Positions 32,003 through 41,028 of a stretch of DNA of 64,000 bases are shown here, in pieces. Position numbers and translations under genes: made by a program. Numbering within the stretch: the first letter of the stretch is position 1; each line of letters opens with the position of its first letter. Source of the stretch: Cupriavidus numazuensis (GTDB lineage Bacteria; Pseudomonadota; Gammaproteobacteria; Burkholderiales; Burkholderiaceae); assembly GCF_905397435.1 (NCBI RefSeq), contig NZ_CAJPVI010000002.1, forward strand, positions 248,001 through 312,000. The letters run 5' to 3'. Below the pieces are notes generated by a model. It saw only the letters and a list, made by a program, of their open reading frames with translations. It was not told where the DNA came from and did not search any database.

Positions 32003-32345
32003 CGTTGTACTCCGCGGGGCCGTGGCAGGATGCCGGCACGGCCGTCTTGTTTCGAATGAGCCGGCAACTATAAGGCGCTCATTACACGGGAGTGAAATAA
32101 CGATTCGCTCTTTCCTTATGCAGGAAGCTTCACGTGCGGGGCGGGCGGTGCGGGATCTGTGTTGGATATGCGCATCGAACCGGCGCCTTTGGGGCGTGTC
32201 AGGCCAGGGAAGCTGGCCTGAACCCGGACGGCATGGCAAACTCCGCGGCCGGTACGGTTGTTGCTACGCAGCAGGGCAACCGGCCGCATAGACAGAACAA
32301 ACATCAAAAAAGACATTACCCCACATTGTGGGAGGAGACGCTGCG
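32003..32345. other. Divergent intergenic region between the acyl-CoA synthetase and thioredoxin genes
   Basis: 343 bases with no believable gene. A minus-strand promoter candidate TTCACT (32096-32091), 18-base spacer and TATAGT (32072-32067) would drive the acyl-CoA synthetase. Confidence 0.45.
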
Positions 32346-32669
32346 ATGCCTGTGAAGGATCATTACCTTTCCGACGCGCCCCCGCGTGAGGAAATCGACA
32401 CTCTGCAAGGTCCGGCGCTGCTGGAGTTCGGCACCGACTGGTGCGGCTATTGCCAGCGCGCCCAGCCTGCATTGGCGCAGGCCTTTGCCTCGTATCCGGA
32501 CGTGCGGCATATCAAGGTGGAAGACGGCAGCGGCCGCCCGCTTGGCCGCTCGTTTCGCGTCAAGCTGTGGCCCACGCTGGTGTTCCTGCGCGATGGCCGG
32601 GAGGTGTCGCGCCTCGTCAGGCCGAGCGATGCCGCAGCCATCCTGGAGGCCATGGCCGCTATCGCCTGA
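32346..32669 (+). CDS. Thioredoxin-family protein
   Basis: A 107-residue single-domain thioredoxin-like protein with active site WCGYC at about residues 31-35 (FGTDWCGYCQRAQPAL) and the cis-Pro in VKLWPTLVFLRDGREVSRLV. No signal peptide, so cytoplasmic. The start ATG 32346 is preceded by GGAGGAGA. The CGYC dipeptide differs from thioredoxin's CGPC, so the redox potential may be higher. Monocistronic. Confidence 0.88.
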   Translation: MPVKDHYLSDAPPREEIDTLQGPALLEFGTDWCGYCQRAQPALAQAFASYPDVRHIKVEDGSGRPLGRSFRVKLWPTLVFLRDGREVSRLVRPSDAAAILEAMAAIA

Positions 32670-32880
32670 GCGCACCGGGAACACCTTGCGGAGTCTGCCG
32701 CAATCATAAGCGTGCTGGCAATCCCCGCTTCAGGAGGGAACAAGTTTTGCTCATTCAGGCCGATTCTCCGAAGGGCGATACCTGCGGTGTGGCAGCGCAC
32801 CCATGGGCGCCTGGTTCCTGAATCCGGTGCCGGTCCGCTTCGCATGCCAGCGGGCGGCCAGCCAACCTTAAGCATTGAAA

Positions 32881-34014
32881 ATGAGCGCCGACAGCCCAGA
32901 GCAGCGACCAACCGTCCTCGTCGTCGACGACATACCGGAAAACATTGCCGCCATGGTGGCAATGCTGCAGGACCAGTACCGTGTGCGCGTAGCCAACCGC
33001 GGCGCCAAGGCGCTGCAACTGGCCGCGTCGTCGGCGCCGGACCTGATCCTGCTCGACGTTTCAATGCCCGAGATGGATGGCTACGAAACGTGCCGCCATC
33101 TCAAGGCGAATCCGGCCACGGCCCACGTCCCGGTCATCTTCCTGACCGCGCGCACCGATGAACTGGATGAAGCGCGCGGCTTCGAGGTCGGCGCCGTCGA
33201 CTACATCATGAAGCCGGTGAGCCCACCGGTGGCGCGCGCACGCATTGCCAGCCAGCTCGCGCTCAAGCAGGCGCACGATTTCCTGCGCGACCGCTCGGCT
33301 TATCTCGAAGCGGAGGTGCAGCGGCGCACGCGCGAGATTACCCAGATCGAAGATGCCACCATCATCGCACTGGCGGCACTGGCCGAAACCCGAGACAACG
33401 AGACCGGCAACCATATCCGCCGGACCCAGCACTACGTGCGGGCCCTGGCGCGCGCGCTGCGCAATGACCCGCGCTTCAGCGCGCAACTCGACGACAGGAC
33501 GATCGACCTGCTGTTCAAGTCCGCGCCGCTGCACGATATCGGCAAGGTCGGCATTCCGGACCGCATCCTGCTCAAGCCCGGCAAGCTGACCGCGGAAGAG
33601 TTCGAAGTCATGAAGTCGCACACCATGCTGGGCCGCGACGCCATTGCCGACGCCGAAGCCCAGTGCGGCACGCGCAATTCCTTCCTGCGCTACGCGCGGG
33701 AGATCGCCCACTACCACCATGAAAAGTGGGATGGCACCGGCTATCCGGAAGGACTTGCCGGCGATGACATCCCCGTCGCGGCGCGCCTGATGGCGCTCGC
33801 CGATGTCTATGACGCGCTGATCTCCCGGCGCGTCTACAAGCCGGCCTTCTCGCATGAGGAGTCCGTGCGCATCATCATGGAAGGCCGCGGCCGGCATTTC
33901 GACCCCGGCATGGTCGATGCATTCCACAGCATCGCCGACGAATTCCACGCCATTGCCCTGCGCTTTGCCGATCCTGAACACGAGCCGCAGCGCGATTTGT
34001 TGCCCGCCATCTGA
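32881..34014 (+). CDS. Response regulator with HD-GYP cyclic-di-GMP phosphodiesterase domain
   Basis: A 377-residue regulator. The N-terminal receiver (about 10-125) has LVVDDIPEN, phosphoacceptor Asp59 (LILLDVSMPEMDGY) and Lys in VDYIMKPVSPP. A helical linker of about 35 residues leads to an HD-GYP domain: His218-Asp219 in LHDIGKVGIPD, the paired histidines in HYHHEKWDGTGYPEG, and GYP at 287-289. It should hydrolyse c-di-GMP under control of phosphorylation. ATG 32881 is likeliest; TTG 32875 is in frame. The next gene, a hybrid kinase, starts 1 base after its stop, so the two form a signalling pair. Confidence 0.93.
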   Translation: MSADSPEQRPTVLVVDDIPENIAAMVAMLQDQYRVRVANRGAKALQLAASSAPDLILLDVSMPEMDGYETCRHLKANPATAHVPVIFLTARTDELDEARGFEVGAVDYIMKPVSPPVARARIASQLALKQAHDFLRDRSAYLEAEVQRRTREITQIEDATIIALAALAETRDNETGNHIRRTQHYVRALARALRNDPRFSAQLDDRTIDLLFKSAPLHDIGKVGIPDRILLKPGKLTAEEFEVMKSHTMLGRDAIADAEAQCGTRNSFLRYAREIAHYHHEKWDGTGYPEGLAGDDIPVAARLMALADVYDALISRRVYKPAFSHEESVRIIMEGRGRHFDPGMVDAFHSIADEFHAIALRFADPEHEPQRDLLPAI

Positions 34015-37000
34015 ATGATTTCCAAGCCTAATCCACCCGCAGGCTTCTGGCTGCGCAGCTCCCTGCTTGCCTACGGGGCCTTGCTGATCCTCGCGGTCTG
34101 GCTCGTGGCGTTTGCTGCCATGTCGATGGTGCGCCAGAACGAGCAGGTGAGCGTCGGGGCACGCCTGGGCGCGACCGTCAACACTACCGCGCGCCAGCTC
34201 GAAACCTGGGCCAGCGAGCAGCGCCGTCGCGCGGTGTCGATGAGCACGCTCGACGATACGATCCGCCTTGCCCGGCCCTTGCTGGCCAATGGTGCCGATC
34301 CCAGTCCCGAGCGCGTCCAGGAGTTCGTCAACTGGATTACGCCGCTGTACCGCTCCAACGGCTACATCGGCTACGGCCTGATCTCGATGGACAACCGCAT
34401 CATTGTCTCGGATCTGGTCGAGCGCAACGGACAGCCGCTGCAGCCCGAAGCCGCCGCGGCAGCCACACGGGCGCGCGAGAACGGCGCATCGCTGTCCGCG
34501 CCATATCCGGGCCCTGTATTGACGGACGGGCCGGTTGGCCCGGTGGGCCGCAGTCCGTTCCAGATCGTGTGCTCGCGCCTGTGGGACAACGACCGTGTCG
34601 TTGGCGCGCTGTGCCTGCGTATCGACCCGTATGCGGTGATGCTGCAGATCCTGAAGGCCGCACGCTTTGGCAACACCGGCGAACTCTATGTGATCGACCG
34701 CGACGGCCGCCTCAATTCGCCGAGCCGCTTCGATGAAAGCCTGGTCGGGCAAGGCCTGCTGCCGCCCGGCGATGCGTCCATGTTCAACCTGCGCGTACGC
34801 GTGCCGCACGACCTCGGCGACGGCCGGTGGCGTGTCGACGACGACGCACCGCTCACGCGCATGGCGCAGCAGGTGCTGCATTCGGAAGCCCTGCAGGTAT
34901 CGTTCGGCTACCTGGATTACCGCGGCCAGCGCGTGGCCGGCGCCGGACTCTGGATACCGGCGCTGGGCAGCGGCCTGATCCTGGAGCAGGACATGGAGGA
35001 AGCGCTCAGCTCCTACCTGTCCACGCGTACCGTGGTGGCGAGCATGGCGGCGGCGATCATGCTGCTGATCGGCGTGGCTGCGTGGGCCCTGCGCAAGAGC
35101 CAGCACCGCCTTGCACAGAGCGAGGAAAGGCTGCGCGCCTTGCTGGACCACTCGCCCGCGATCATGCACCTGAAGGACCGCAACCACGCGTTCCTGCAGC
35201 TCAATCCGTCGATGGAGAAGTTGCTGGGCCTCAAGCGCGACCAGGTGTTCGGCAAGACCGACCGCGAGCTCGCGGTCATGCCCGATGGCACCCAGGAGCG
35301 CTGGGAGATCGAAGCGCGCGTGATGGCCACCGGCCGCGCGGAAGAGCAGATCTACGCCATGCAAACGCCAGAAGGCTCGCGCGAGCTGCGCGTCATGCGG
35401 TTCCCGGTGCACGATCCGACCAGCAATGCGGTGGTCGGCGTAGGCGCGGTGGGCATCGACATCACGGACCAGGAGCGTGCCAACCGCGAGCTGAAGGAGA
35501 TGTCGCAGACGCTCGAGCACAAGGTGTGGGAGCGTACGCGCGAGCTTGCCGTTGCCAACGCGGAACTGGCCAAGGCCAAGCACGAGGCCGAGTCGGCCGC
35601 GCAGGCCAAGGCGAGCTTCCTCGCCAACATGAGCCATGAAATCCGCACGCCGATGAATGCGGTGATCGGCATGGCGCATCTGGCGCTCAGTACGCAGCTC
35701 GATCCGCAGCAGCGCGACTATGTCGAGAAGATCCAGCGTTCGGGCCAGCACCTGCTCGGCATCCTGAACGACATCCTCGACCTGTCGAAGATCGAGGCCG
35801 GCAAGCTGGACATCGAGCAGATCGATTTCTCGCTGGAGCGCCTGCTGCGCACGGTGGGTGACCTGGTCAGCGAGCGCGCTGCCGCCAAACAACTCGAGCT
35901 TGTGGTCGACGTGCAGCCCGACGTGCCGGACTCCCTGCGCGGCGATCCGCTGCGCATCCGGCAGGTGCTGATCAACTTCACCACCAATGCGGTCAAGTTC
36001 ACCGAGCGCGGCGAGATCGTCATCCGCGTGGCGCGCTGCGCCGGCGAGCACGCCGAATCGCGGGTCCGGTTGCATTTCGAGGTGCGCGACACGGGCATTG
36101 GCATCGACGCCGACGCCATTCCACGCCTGTTCCGCAGTTTCGAACAGGCCGACAGCTCCACCACGCGGCGCTATGGCGGCAGCGGGCTGGGGCTGGCCAT
36201 CAGCCACCGGCTGGTGACGCTGATGGGCGGCACCATCGGCGTACAGAGCGAGGTCGGCAAGGGCAGTACGTTCTGGTTCGACCTGTCGCTGCTGCCCGGC
36301 ACCAAGCGCGCGCCGGCGCTACTGGTGCAACCGGAACTCGCCGGGCGACGGCTGCTGGTAGTGGACGACCACGGCTATGCGCGCCAGGTGATCGGATCGA
36401 TGCTGCGCGGGTTCGGGTTCCGTGCGGACGAAGTCGAATCGGGCGAGAAAGCGCTGTCCGCGATCCAGCATGCGGATGCCGTTGCCGATCCCTACCACGC
36501 CGTGTTCATCGACTGGCGCATGCCGGGTCTGGACGGTATCCAGACCGTGCGCAGGCTGGCGGCCATGTCGCTGCAGAGCCAGCGCCCGCGCCCGCTGATG
36601 ATTACCGCCAACGGGCGCGAGGAAGTCGTTCGCGAAGGCGAGCGCAACGGGTTCGAGACCACGCTGCACAAGCCGGTCAGTCCCTCGGTGCTGTTCGACG
36701 CCACCATGCGCGTGCTGGCCTCGGAGCCGGGACGCATGGCCGACAAGGGCGCACCGCGTTCCGTCACCGGGCCGAGCTGGACGTTGCCGCACGCACGCGT
36801 GCTGCTCGTCGAAGACAACGAGATCAACCGCGAGGTGGCCACGCACCTGCTCCAGCAGGCCGGCATCACGCCCGATACGGCCGAGAACGGTGCGATCGCG
36901 CTCGAACTGCTGGCCGTGCAGGACTACGACCTGGTGCTCATGGACATGCAGATGCCGATCATGGACGGCTTCGAGGCTACACGCCACATCCGCGCCAACC

Positions 37001-37863
37001 CGCGGCTGGCGTCGATGCCCGTGGTGGCGATGACGGCCAATGCCTTGCCCGAAGACCGCAACCGTTGCCTGGCTGCCGGCATGGACGACCACATCGCCAA
37101 GCCCATCAGCCCCGCCACGTTCTTCACGACGCTGCACCGTTGGCTGACTGGCGCGCCGGCGAGGACGGGGGGGAGCTTGTACGATGCGGCCTGGCACGAG
37201 AACGTGGCGAATCCGGTGACCGAGATCATCGAAGTGGTCGAGCCGGTAGCTGAAGAGGCTGTGCCGGACTGGATGCAGGCACTGGCGGGCACGGGCCTGC
37301 TCGACGTTGAGGGCGCGGTCGCCCGTGTCGGCGGGCGGATCGACACGTTCCGCCAGTTGCTGGGACGCCTGCTGTCCGGCTACGCCCAGACGCCGCAGCA
37401 GATCGGTGCATTGCTGCAGGCCGGCGAACGTGCCGAGGCCGCGCGGCTTGCGCATGCGCTCGCGGGGCTGGCCGGCAATCTCGGCGCCAGGCAGGTGGCG
37501 GGCGCCGCCGCGTCGCTGGAATGCACGCTGATGGGCATGGCGGCAGAAGATGCATCTGTGCTGCTGAATGGTCTGGAACAGGCGCACGCGAGCCTGTGCA
37601 TGGCGCTGCGCCAGTACCTGCCTGCGGAAACACCCGAACCCGCTGCGCCGGTTGCCACCCAGGCGACCAGCACGGCGGACGTGCTAGACCGGTTGCGCCG
37701 CCAGCTTGCGGACGGGGCCAGCGAAGCCAGCCTGACGCTTGCGGCCAATCGTCAGCGACTCGCCGACGTGCTGGAAGAGGACCGTTTCCGTCGCCTGTGC
37801 GAGGCGGTAGAGAACTATGACTACGAGAGTGCTGTGGAGGTGCTGGCGGATAGCGCCGGCTAA
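34015..37863 (+). CDS. Multidomain hybrid sensor histidine kinase
   Basis: A 1282-residue membrane phosphorelay kinase. In order: TM1 about 15-37; periplasmic Cache-like sensor about 40-335; TM2 about 338-359; PAS about 369-490; coiled coil; HisKA with His541 (SHEIRTPMNAVIG); HATPase about 645-770 (GGSGLGLAISHRLVTLMGG); receiver 1 with Asp833 (FIDWRMPGLDG); receiver 2 with Asp977 (LMDMQMPIMDG); and a C-terminal HPt with His1147 (LAHALAGLAGNLGA). Receiver 1 lacks nothing essential except that Trp-Arg follows the Asp. ATG 34015 directly follows the HD-GYP gene's stop. The likely relay is His541-Asp977-His1147-HD-GYP receiver Asp59. Confidence 0.94.
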   Translation: MISKPNPPAGFWLRSSLLAYGALLILAVWLVAFAAMSMVRQNEQVSVGARLGATVNTTARQLETWASEQRRRAVSMSTLDDTIRLARPLLANGADPSPERVQEFVNWITPLYRSNGYIGYGLISMDNRIIVSDLVERNGQPLQPEAAAAATRARENGASLSAPYPGPVLTDGPVGPVGRSPFQIVCSRLWDNDRVVGALCLRIDPYAVMLQILKAARFGNTGELYVIDRDGRLNSPSRFDESLVGQGLLPPGDASMFNLRVRVPHDLGDGRWRVDDDAPLTRMAQQVLHSEALQVSFGYLDYRGQRVAGAGLWIPALGSGLILEQDMEEALSSYLSTRTVVASMAAAIMLLIGVAAWALRKSQHRLAQSEERLRALLDHSPAIMHLKDRNHAFLQLNPSMEKLLGLKRDQVFGKTDRELAVMPDGTQERWEIEARVMATGRAEEQIYAMQTPEGSRELRVMRFPVHDPTSNAVVGVGAVGIDITDQERANRELKEMSQTLEHKVWERTRELAVANAELAKAKHEAESAAQAKASFLANMSHEIRTPMNAVIGMAHLALSTQLDPQQRDYVEKIQRSGQHLLGILNDILDLSKIEAGKLDIEQIDFSLERLLRTVGDLVSERAAAKQLELVVDVQPDVPDSLRGDPLRIRQVLINFTTNAVKFTERGEIVIRVARCAGEHAESRVRLHFEVRDTGIGIDADAIPRLFRSFEQADSSTTRRYGGSGLGLAISHRLVTLMGGTIGVQSEVGKGSTFWFDLSLLPGTKRAPALLVQPELAGRRLLVVDDHGYARQVIGSMLRGFGFRADEVESGEKALSAIQHADAVADPYHAVFIDWRMPGLDGIQTVRRLAAMSLQSQRPRPLMITANGREEVVREGERNGFETTLHKPVSPSVLFDATMRVLASEPGRMADKGAPRSVTGPSWTLPHARVLLVEDNEINREVATHLLQQAGITPDTAENGAIALELLAVQDYDLVLMDMQMPIMDGFEATRHIRANPRLASMPVVAMTANALPEDRNRCLAAGMDDHIAKPISPATFFTTLHRWLTGAPARTGGSLYDAAWHENVANPVTEIIEVVEPVAEEAVPDWMQALAGTGLLDVEGAVARVGGRIDTFRQLLGRLLSGYAQTPQQIGALLQAGERAEAARLAHALAGLAGNLGARQVAGAAASLECTLMGMAAEDASVLLNGLEQAHASLCMALRQYLPAETPEPAAPVATQATSTADVLDRLRRQLADGASEASLTLAANRQRLADVLEEDRFRRLCEAVENYDYESAVEVLADSAG

Positions 37864-37933
37864 GCCTGGCAATGCAGGCTTCCGCCGCATGGACAGACCG
37901 TCATGACGACAACGCCGCGCGCTGCGCGGTTGG

Positions 37934-38440
37934 CTACATGCCCCGGAACTGCGGCTCCCGTTTCTCCCGGAATGCGGCGAGTCCCTCGGCCCTGTCATGC
38001 GAGGCGGCATACAGGCGCACCAGGTCCCGCTCGCGCCGCATCGCCGCGGCCTGAGACTGGTTTGGCGCGTCCCGCAGCGCGACCTTCCCTTCGTGCAGGA
38101 TGACCGATGCGGCGACTTCGTCTTCCGTGAATTCGGAGCGAACGGGATACACGGCCACCTGGCGCACCGCCGGGTGGCTCAGGAGGATCGTTTCGACCTC
38201 GTAGGCGGAGATGTTCTCGCCGCGCCGGCGGATCGCATCTTTCTTGCGATCGGTGAAATAGAGATAGCCGTCCTGGTCGAAATAGCCGCGGTCGCCGGTG
38301 TGGAACCAGCCGTTCAGGTGGGCCGCGGCCGTCGGGCATGTAACGCAGAAAGACCCGGTCGCCGGATATCTCCGCGCGTCGAGCGATGATCGCCGACATG
38401 GTCCAGCGCCGGATATCGCCGAACACGCCGGCGACGTCGA
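37934..38440 (-). pseudogene. Composite remnant of an acyl-CoA ligase gene joined to an enoyl-CoA hydratase tail
   Basis: On the minus strand three pieces can be read. (1) In one frame, from about 38440, an acyl-CoA ligase N-terminus (VFGDIRRWTMSAIIARRAEI ... FLRYMPDGRG). (2) After a frame shift near 38325 and loss of about 400 residues, a ligase C-terminal part (HLNGWFHTGDRGYFDQDGYL, then DRKKDAIRRRGENISAYEVE) to about 38090. (3) The end of an enoyl-CoA hydratase (SHDRAEGLAAFREKREPQFR) reaching the stop at 37934. An AAGGAGG lies upstream of piece 1. It is a deletion scar of at least two catabolic genes, not a working gene. Confidence 0.8.
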
Positions 38441-38602
38441 TAGTGGCCTCCTTATGCCTCCTTGTCTTCGTTGTGCAGCGACACAGGAGACGATTGTCGC
38501 AATGGAGGTAGCATTGGCGACTAGCCGGATTGGGTAGTGCGGGAGAAGCTGGCAGCGCGCCCGGCGGGGCGCTGGCGGCAATGGAGGACTTCTAGCGTAC
38601 GC

Positions 38603-38983
38603 TCAACGGTCCAGCTCCTGTCCCACCATCATCCGATGTCCATCCGGCGTAGCGAGCGCCATTTCACGCATGCCCCATGGCTTGTCGGCGGGCGGCTGCG
38701 CGATGATGGCGCCGCGCGATGCCAGTTCGGCATGCAGTGCGTCGATATCGTCCACGTGGAAGTACGCGAAGTAGCTGTGGTCGCCAGTCTGCGATGGCGG
38801 GAGAGCATCGGGGCAATGCCCGAGCATGACGCGCACGCTGCCGCGGCTGAGCGCGCGCCAGTTGTTGCCGTCCTGCCAGTCCGTGGAAAAACCCAGCGCG
38901 TTCTCGAAGTACGCAGCGCTGCGGGCGAGATCGGGTACTGCGAGAACGTAGGCGTAGGCACGCAGGTCGGTTGGCTGGGGCAT
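38603..38983 (-). CDS. VOC-superfamily (glyoxalase/bleomycin-resistance-like) protein
   Basis: A 126-residue single vicinal-oxygen-chelate domain with two beta-alpha-beta-beta-beta units: YAYVLAVPDLARSAAYFENA, LGFSTDW, then SYFAYFHVDDIDALHAELAS and MREMALATPDGHRMMVGQE. It belongs to the bleomycin-resistance-like branch; metal-dependent activity is uncertain. ATG 38983 has AGAAGGAA upstream; in-frame longer starts are unlikely. It is monocistronic, next to the ligase/hydratase scar. Confidence 0.82.
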   Translation of the reverse strand: MPQPTDLRAYAYVLAVPDLARSAAYFENALGFSTDWQDGNNWRALSRGSVRVMLGHCPDALPPSQTGDHSYFAYFHVDDIDALHAELASRGAIIAQPPADKPWGMREMALATPDGHRMMVGQELDR

Positions 38984-39076
38984 GCGGCATTCCTTCTGTA
39001 TGCGGGCAAGGATGCCGCACAGGATAGCCGAGTTCGGCATGGCGGCGGCAGCATCGCTTCGCGGCCGCCGTCGTGG

Positions 39077-39271
39077 TCAGCCGTGGTGGGAAGCGCCCGG
39101 CGCGCTTGCGGATGGCGATTTCGCCGAAGTCTGAGGGCTTTCAGCACACGGGTGCGCCGCGCGGGCAGCAGCGCGGCCACGTTCGATGACGGCCCAGTCG
39201 GGGCCGGCCATGGCGGGCCATGCCGCCGTGACAGCCGCGGCGCCGAGCAGCGCCAGCAGGATGTTCTTCAT
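39077..39271 (-). CDS. Small secreted protein
   Basis: A 64-residue protein with a clear signal peptide (MKNILLALLGAAAVTAAWPAMA, cleavage after AMA). The mature part of about 42 residues has one Cys and a Ser/Pro/Ala-rich, His-ended tail. No family. It lies 61 bases downstream of the repeat-containing secreted protein on the same strand and may be co-transcribed. Confidence 0.5.
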   Translation of the reverse strand: MKNILLALLGAAAVTAAWPAMAGPDWAVIERGRAAARAAHPCAESPQTSAKSPSASAPGASHHG

Positions 39272-39332
39272 TGCAGTCTCTGGAGCGGGAAATTTGCGCA
39301 GGCGCCGTGGAGCACGGAGCCTGCGGGAGCGC

Positions 39333-39665
39333 TTACGCGTTGGCGCCTGTGTGTGCGGGCGAGGCCGACACGCCGCGCTGGTCCATGCCGGCGATGTTCA
39401 ACGTGGTCGCCGGGTGGTTGGCGCCATCGGTGAACGGGTCACGCTTGCCGAGGGCATTGCCACCGTCGGTGTACGGGTCGCGCTTGCCGAGAACATTGCC
39501 GCCGTCGGTGTACGGGTCCGGGTTGCCCTGGCGCATGATGTAGCCGTAGCGGTCGCCGGAGATGCCGCGGTCCTGCATGCCTTGGGCGGCGGCCTGGCCG
39601 GCCAAGGCGCTGGCACCAACGGTAGCGACGGTAAGGAGGAGGGCTTTGAGGATCTTGTTGTGCAT
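39333..39665 (-). CDS. Secreted protein with tandem 13-residue repeats
   Basis: A 110-residue exported protein. Signal peptide MHNKILKALLLTVATVGASA, cleavage near GQAAAQ. The mature part contains head-to-tail 13-residue units, DPYTDGGNVLGKR, DPYTDGGNALGKR and a partial DPFTDGAN, encoded by 39-base DNA repeats. The rest is Gly/Asp/Asn-rich. Asp-rich loops might bind Ca2+ but no EF-hand is formed. The start at 39665 is set by the signal peptide. Function unknown; short proteins of this look occur in Cupriavidus. Confidence 0.65.
   Translation of the reverse strand: MHNKILKALLLTVATVGASALAGQAAAQGMQDRGISGDRYGYIMRQGNPDPYTDGGNVLGKRDPYTDGGNALGKRDPFTDGANHPATTLNIAGMDQRGVSASPAHTGANA
39408..39515. repeat. 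39-base tandem repeat (about 2.6 copies) inside a secreted-protein gene
   Basis: Units read cgcttgccgag... gtgtacgggt with a 39-base period and a few substitutions, corresponding to the 13-residue protein repeat. Copy number may vary between strains. Confidence 0.6.
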
Positions 39666-40020
39666 GTCTGCTGCTTCTTCTGACTGATTGGAGGCGGCAT
39701 TCCCCCTGGGAATCGTGGGGGACGCGGCGCGGCGGATCTGCCGTCCCGCATGCCGTCCGGGTCGCCTTGCGAGCGGTGCCGTAGTGTTTGTTGTGCGGCA
39801 CGGAAGCAAGTGTAGTCACGCAGCGTTATTCCGTTGATGATTTAAACGTCGATCTTCCAGTCGGTTTTTTCATCATGAACCGTTTGCATGCCTTGCGAAT
39901 CAGGGTTGACCCGCTCCATTGCCGGCAGCGGCATTCGCTACACTGAAGCGCTGCACCCGCGCGGAACAAGGCTGGCCCGAACCGCCGCGCGCGGGTAGAG
40001 CGTTACACGCCGCGCCCCCC
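39666..40020. other. 355-base divergent region before the AraC regulator
   Basis: It lies between the repeat-protein gene and the AraC-family gene. It includes an AT-richer stretch at 39825-39895 and a TACACT box at 39939-39944 that may be the regulator's -10. No gene seen. Confidence 0.4.
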
Positions 40021-41013
40021 ATGAATCAAGCCCCGACGCCATCCTTACCGTCCCCGCAGGAACCTGCGGCCGCGCGCACGCTGCGGCACATCGTCGCCGA
40101 TGAAGCCCAGGCGGCCGCCGCGGAACTGGACGGCTGGCAACAGCGTTACCAGCAGCTCACGCCCGGCGTCTTTCGCGCCGAGGTATCCCAGGTGACATAC
40201 GGTGATGTCCATGTCTTCCGCGAACTGACGTCGCAGAGCCTGCTTGAGGAGGGCGAAGCGGCACGTGGCTATGTCTCGCTGGCCCTGCCCGACGTGCAGT
40301 GCCAGGGTGGCTGGTTCTCCGGTTACGCGATGGACGGACAGACGCTGCTGTGCGCCGGCAACGGCCGCGCACTGGCGATGCGTACGCCACTGCAACTCGA
40401 TCTCGCCGGACTGACGGTGCCGATGCCGGCGCTTCAGCGCGCCATGGCGCTGGCTGGCGGCGAGACGGTCCGGTTGGAACGGATGGCGCCCGTGCGTCAG
40501 GTGACGAAAGGCGCCAGCCGGGAATTCCGGGCAGTACTGTTGTCGGTCCTGGCCACCGCGGCGATCGATGCCGAGGTGTTCAGCAACCGCTTTGTCGAAA
40601 GCGCGATGCGCGATGCCTTGCTGCTCGCGGCTGCGACCGCCCTGGTCGGCGATGGCACTGACCGCAACGAACCGCTACCCACGATTCCCGCGCGGCGCCG
40701 GCTGGTGGCGGACGCCTACCAGATGATCCGCAGCGCCCCCGACCAGCCGTGGAGCATCCTGTCGTTATGCGAACGGCTGGGCGTGTCGCGGCGCACGCTG
40801 CAATACAGCTTCAACGAGGTGACCGGGCTGTCGCCGCTCGATTTCGTGCGCGCGGTACGCATGAATGGCGTGCGCCAGGCACTTCGCACCGGCGCTGCGG
40901 AGTCCGTCGGCGCGGCAGCCGCAAGCTTCGGCTTCCAGCATCTGCCGCGATTTGCCGCGCAGTACCGCGCTTTCTTCGGCGAACTGCCGTCAGCGACGCT
41001 CGCGCGCCGCTGA
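40021..41013 (+). CDS. AraC family regulator, probable activator of the amine dehydrogenase operon
   Basis: A 330-residue regulator. The N-terminal sensor-like region (30-210) contains YQQLTPGVFRAEVSQVTYGD and is followed by a C-terminal AraC double HTH (about 225-325) with SILSLCERLGVSRRTLQYSF, NEVTGLSPLDFVRAVRM and AAASFGFQHLPRFAAQYRAF. The domain order resembles FeaR/EutR-type activators; FeaR controls phenylethylamine oxidation in E. coli. It is convergent with the amine dehydrogenase operon, 15 bases between stops. The frame is open from 39919, but ATG 40021 is the first Met in a hydrophilic start. The target assignment is by context. Confidence 0.82.
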   Translation: MNQAPTPSLPSPQEPAAARTLRHIVADEAQAAAAELDGWQQRYQQLTPGVFRAEVSQVTYGDVHVFRELTSQSLLEEGEAARGYVSLALPDVQCQGGWFSGYAMDGQTLLCAGNGRALAMRTPLQLDLAGLTVPMPALQRAMALAGGETVRLERMAPVRQVTKGASREFRAVLLSVLATAAIDAEVFSNRFVESAMRDALLLAAATALVGDGTDRNEPLPTIPARRRLVADAYQMIRSAPDQPWSILSLCERLGVSRRTLQYSFNEVTGLSPLDFVRAVRMNGVRQALRTGAAESVGAAAASFGFQHLPRFAAQYRAFFGELPSATLARR

Positions 41014-41028
41014 CTCGACTTTCCCTCG

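Noticed and set aside
33061..36207. Very long minus-strand open frame (1048 codons) opposite the hybrid kinase and HD-GYP genes
   Set aside because: It is the antisense shadow of GC-rich coding DNA; the translation is Arg/His/Ala-rich with no motifs, and the plus strand carries complete domain-rich genes.
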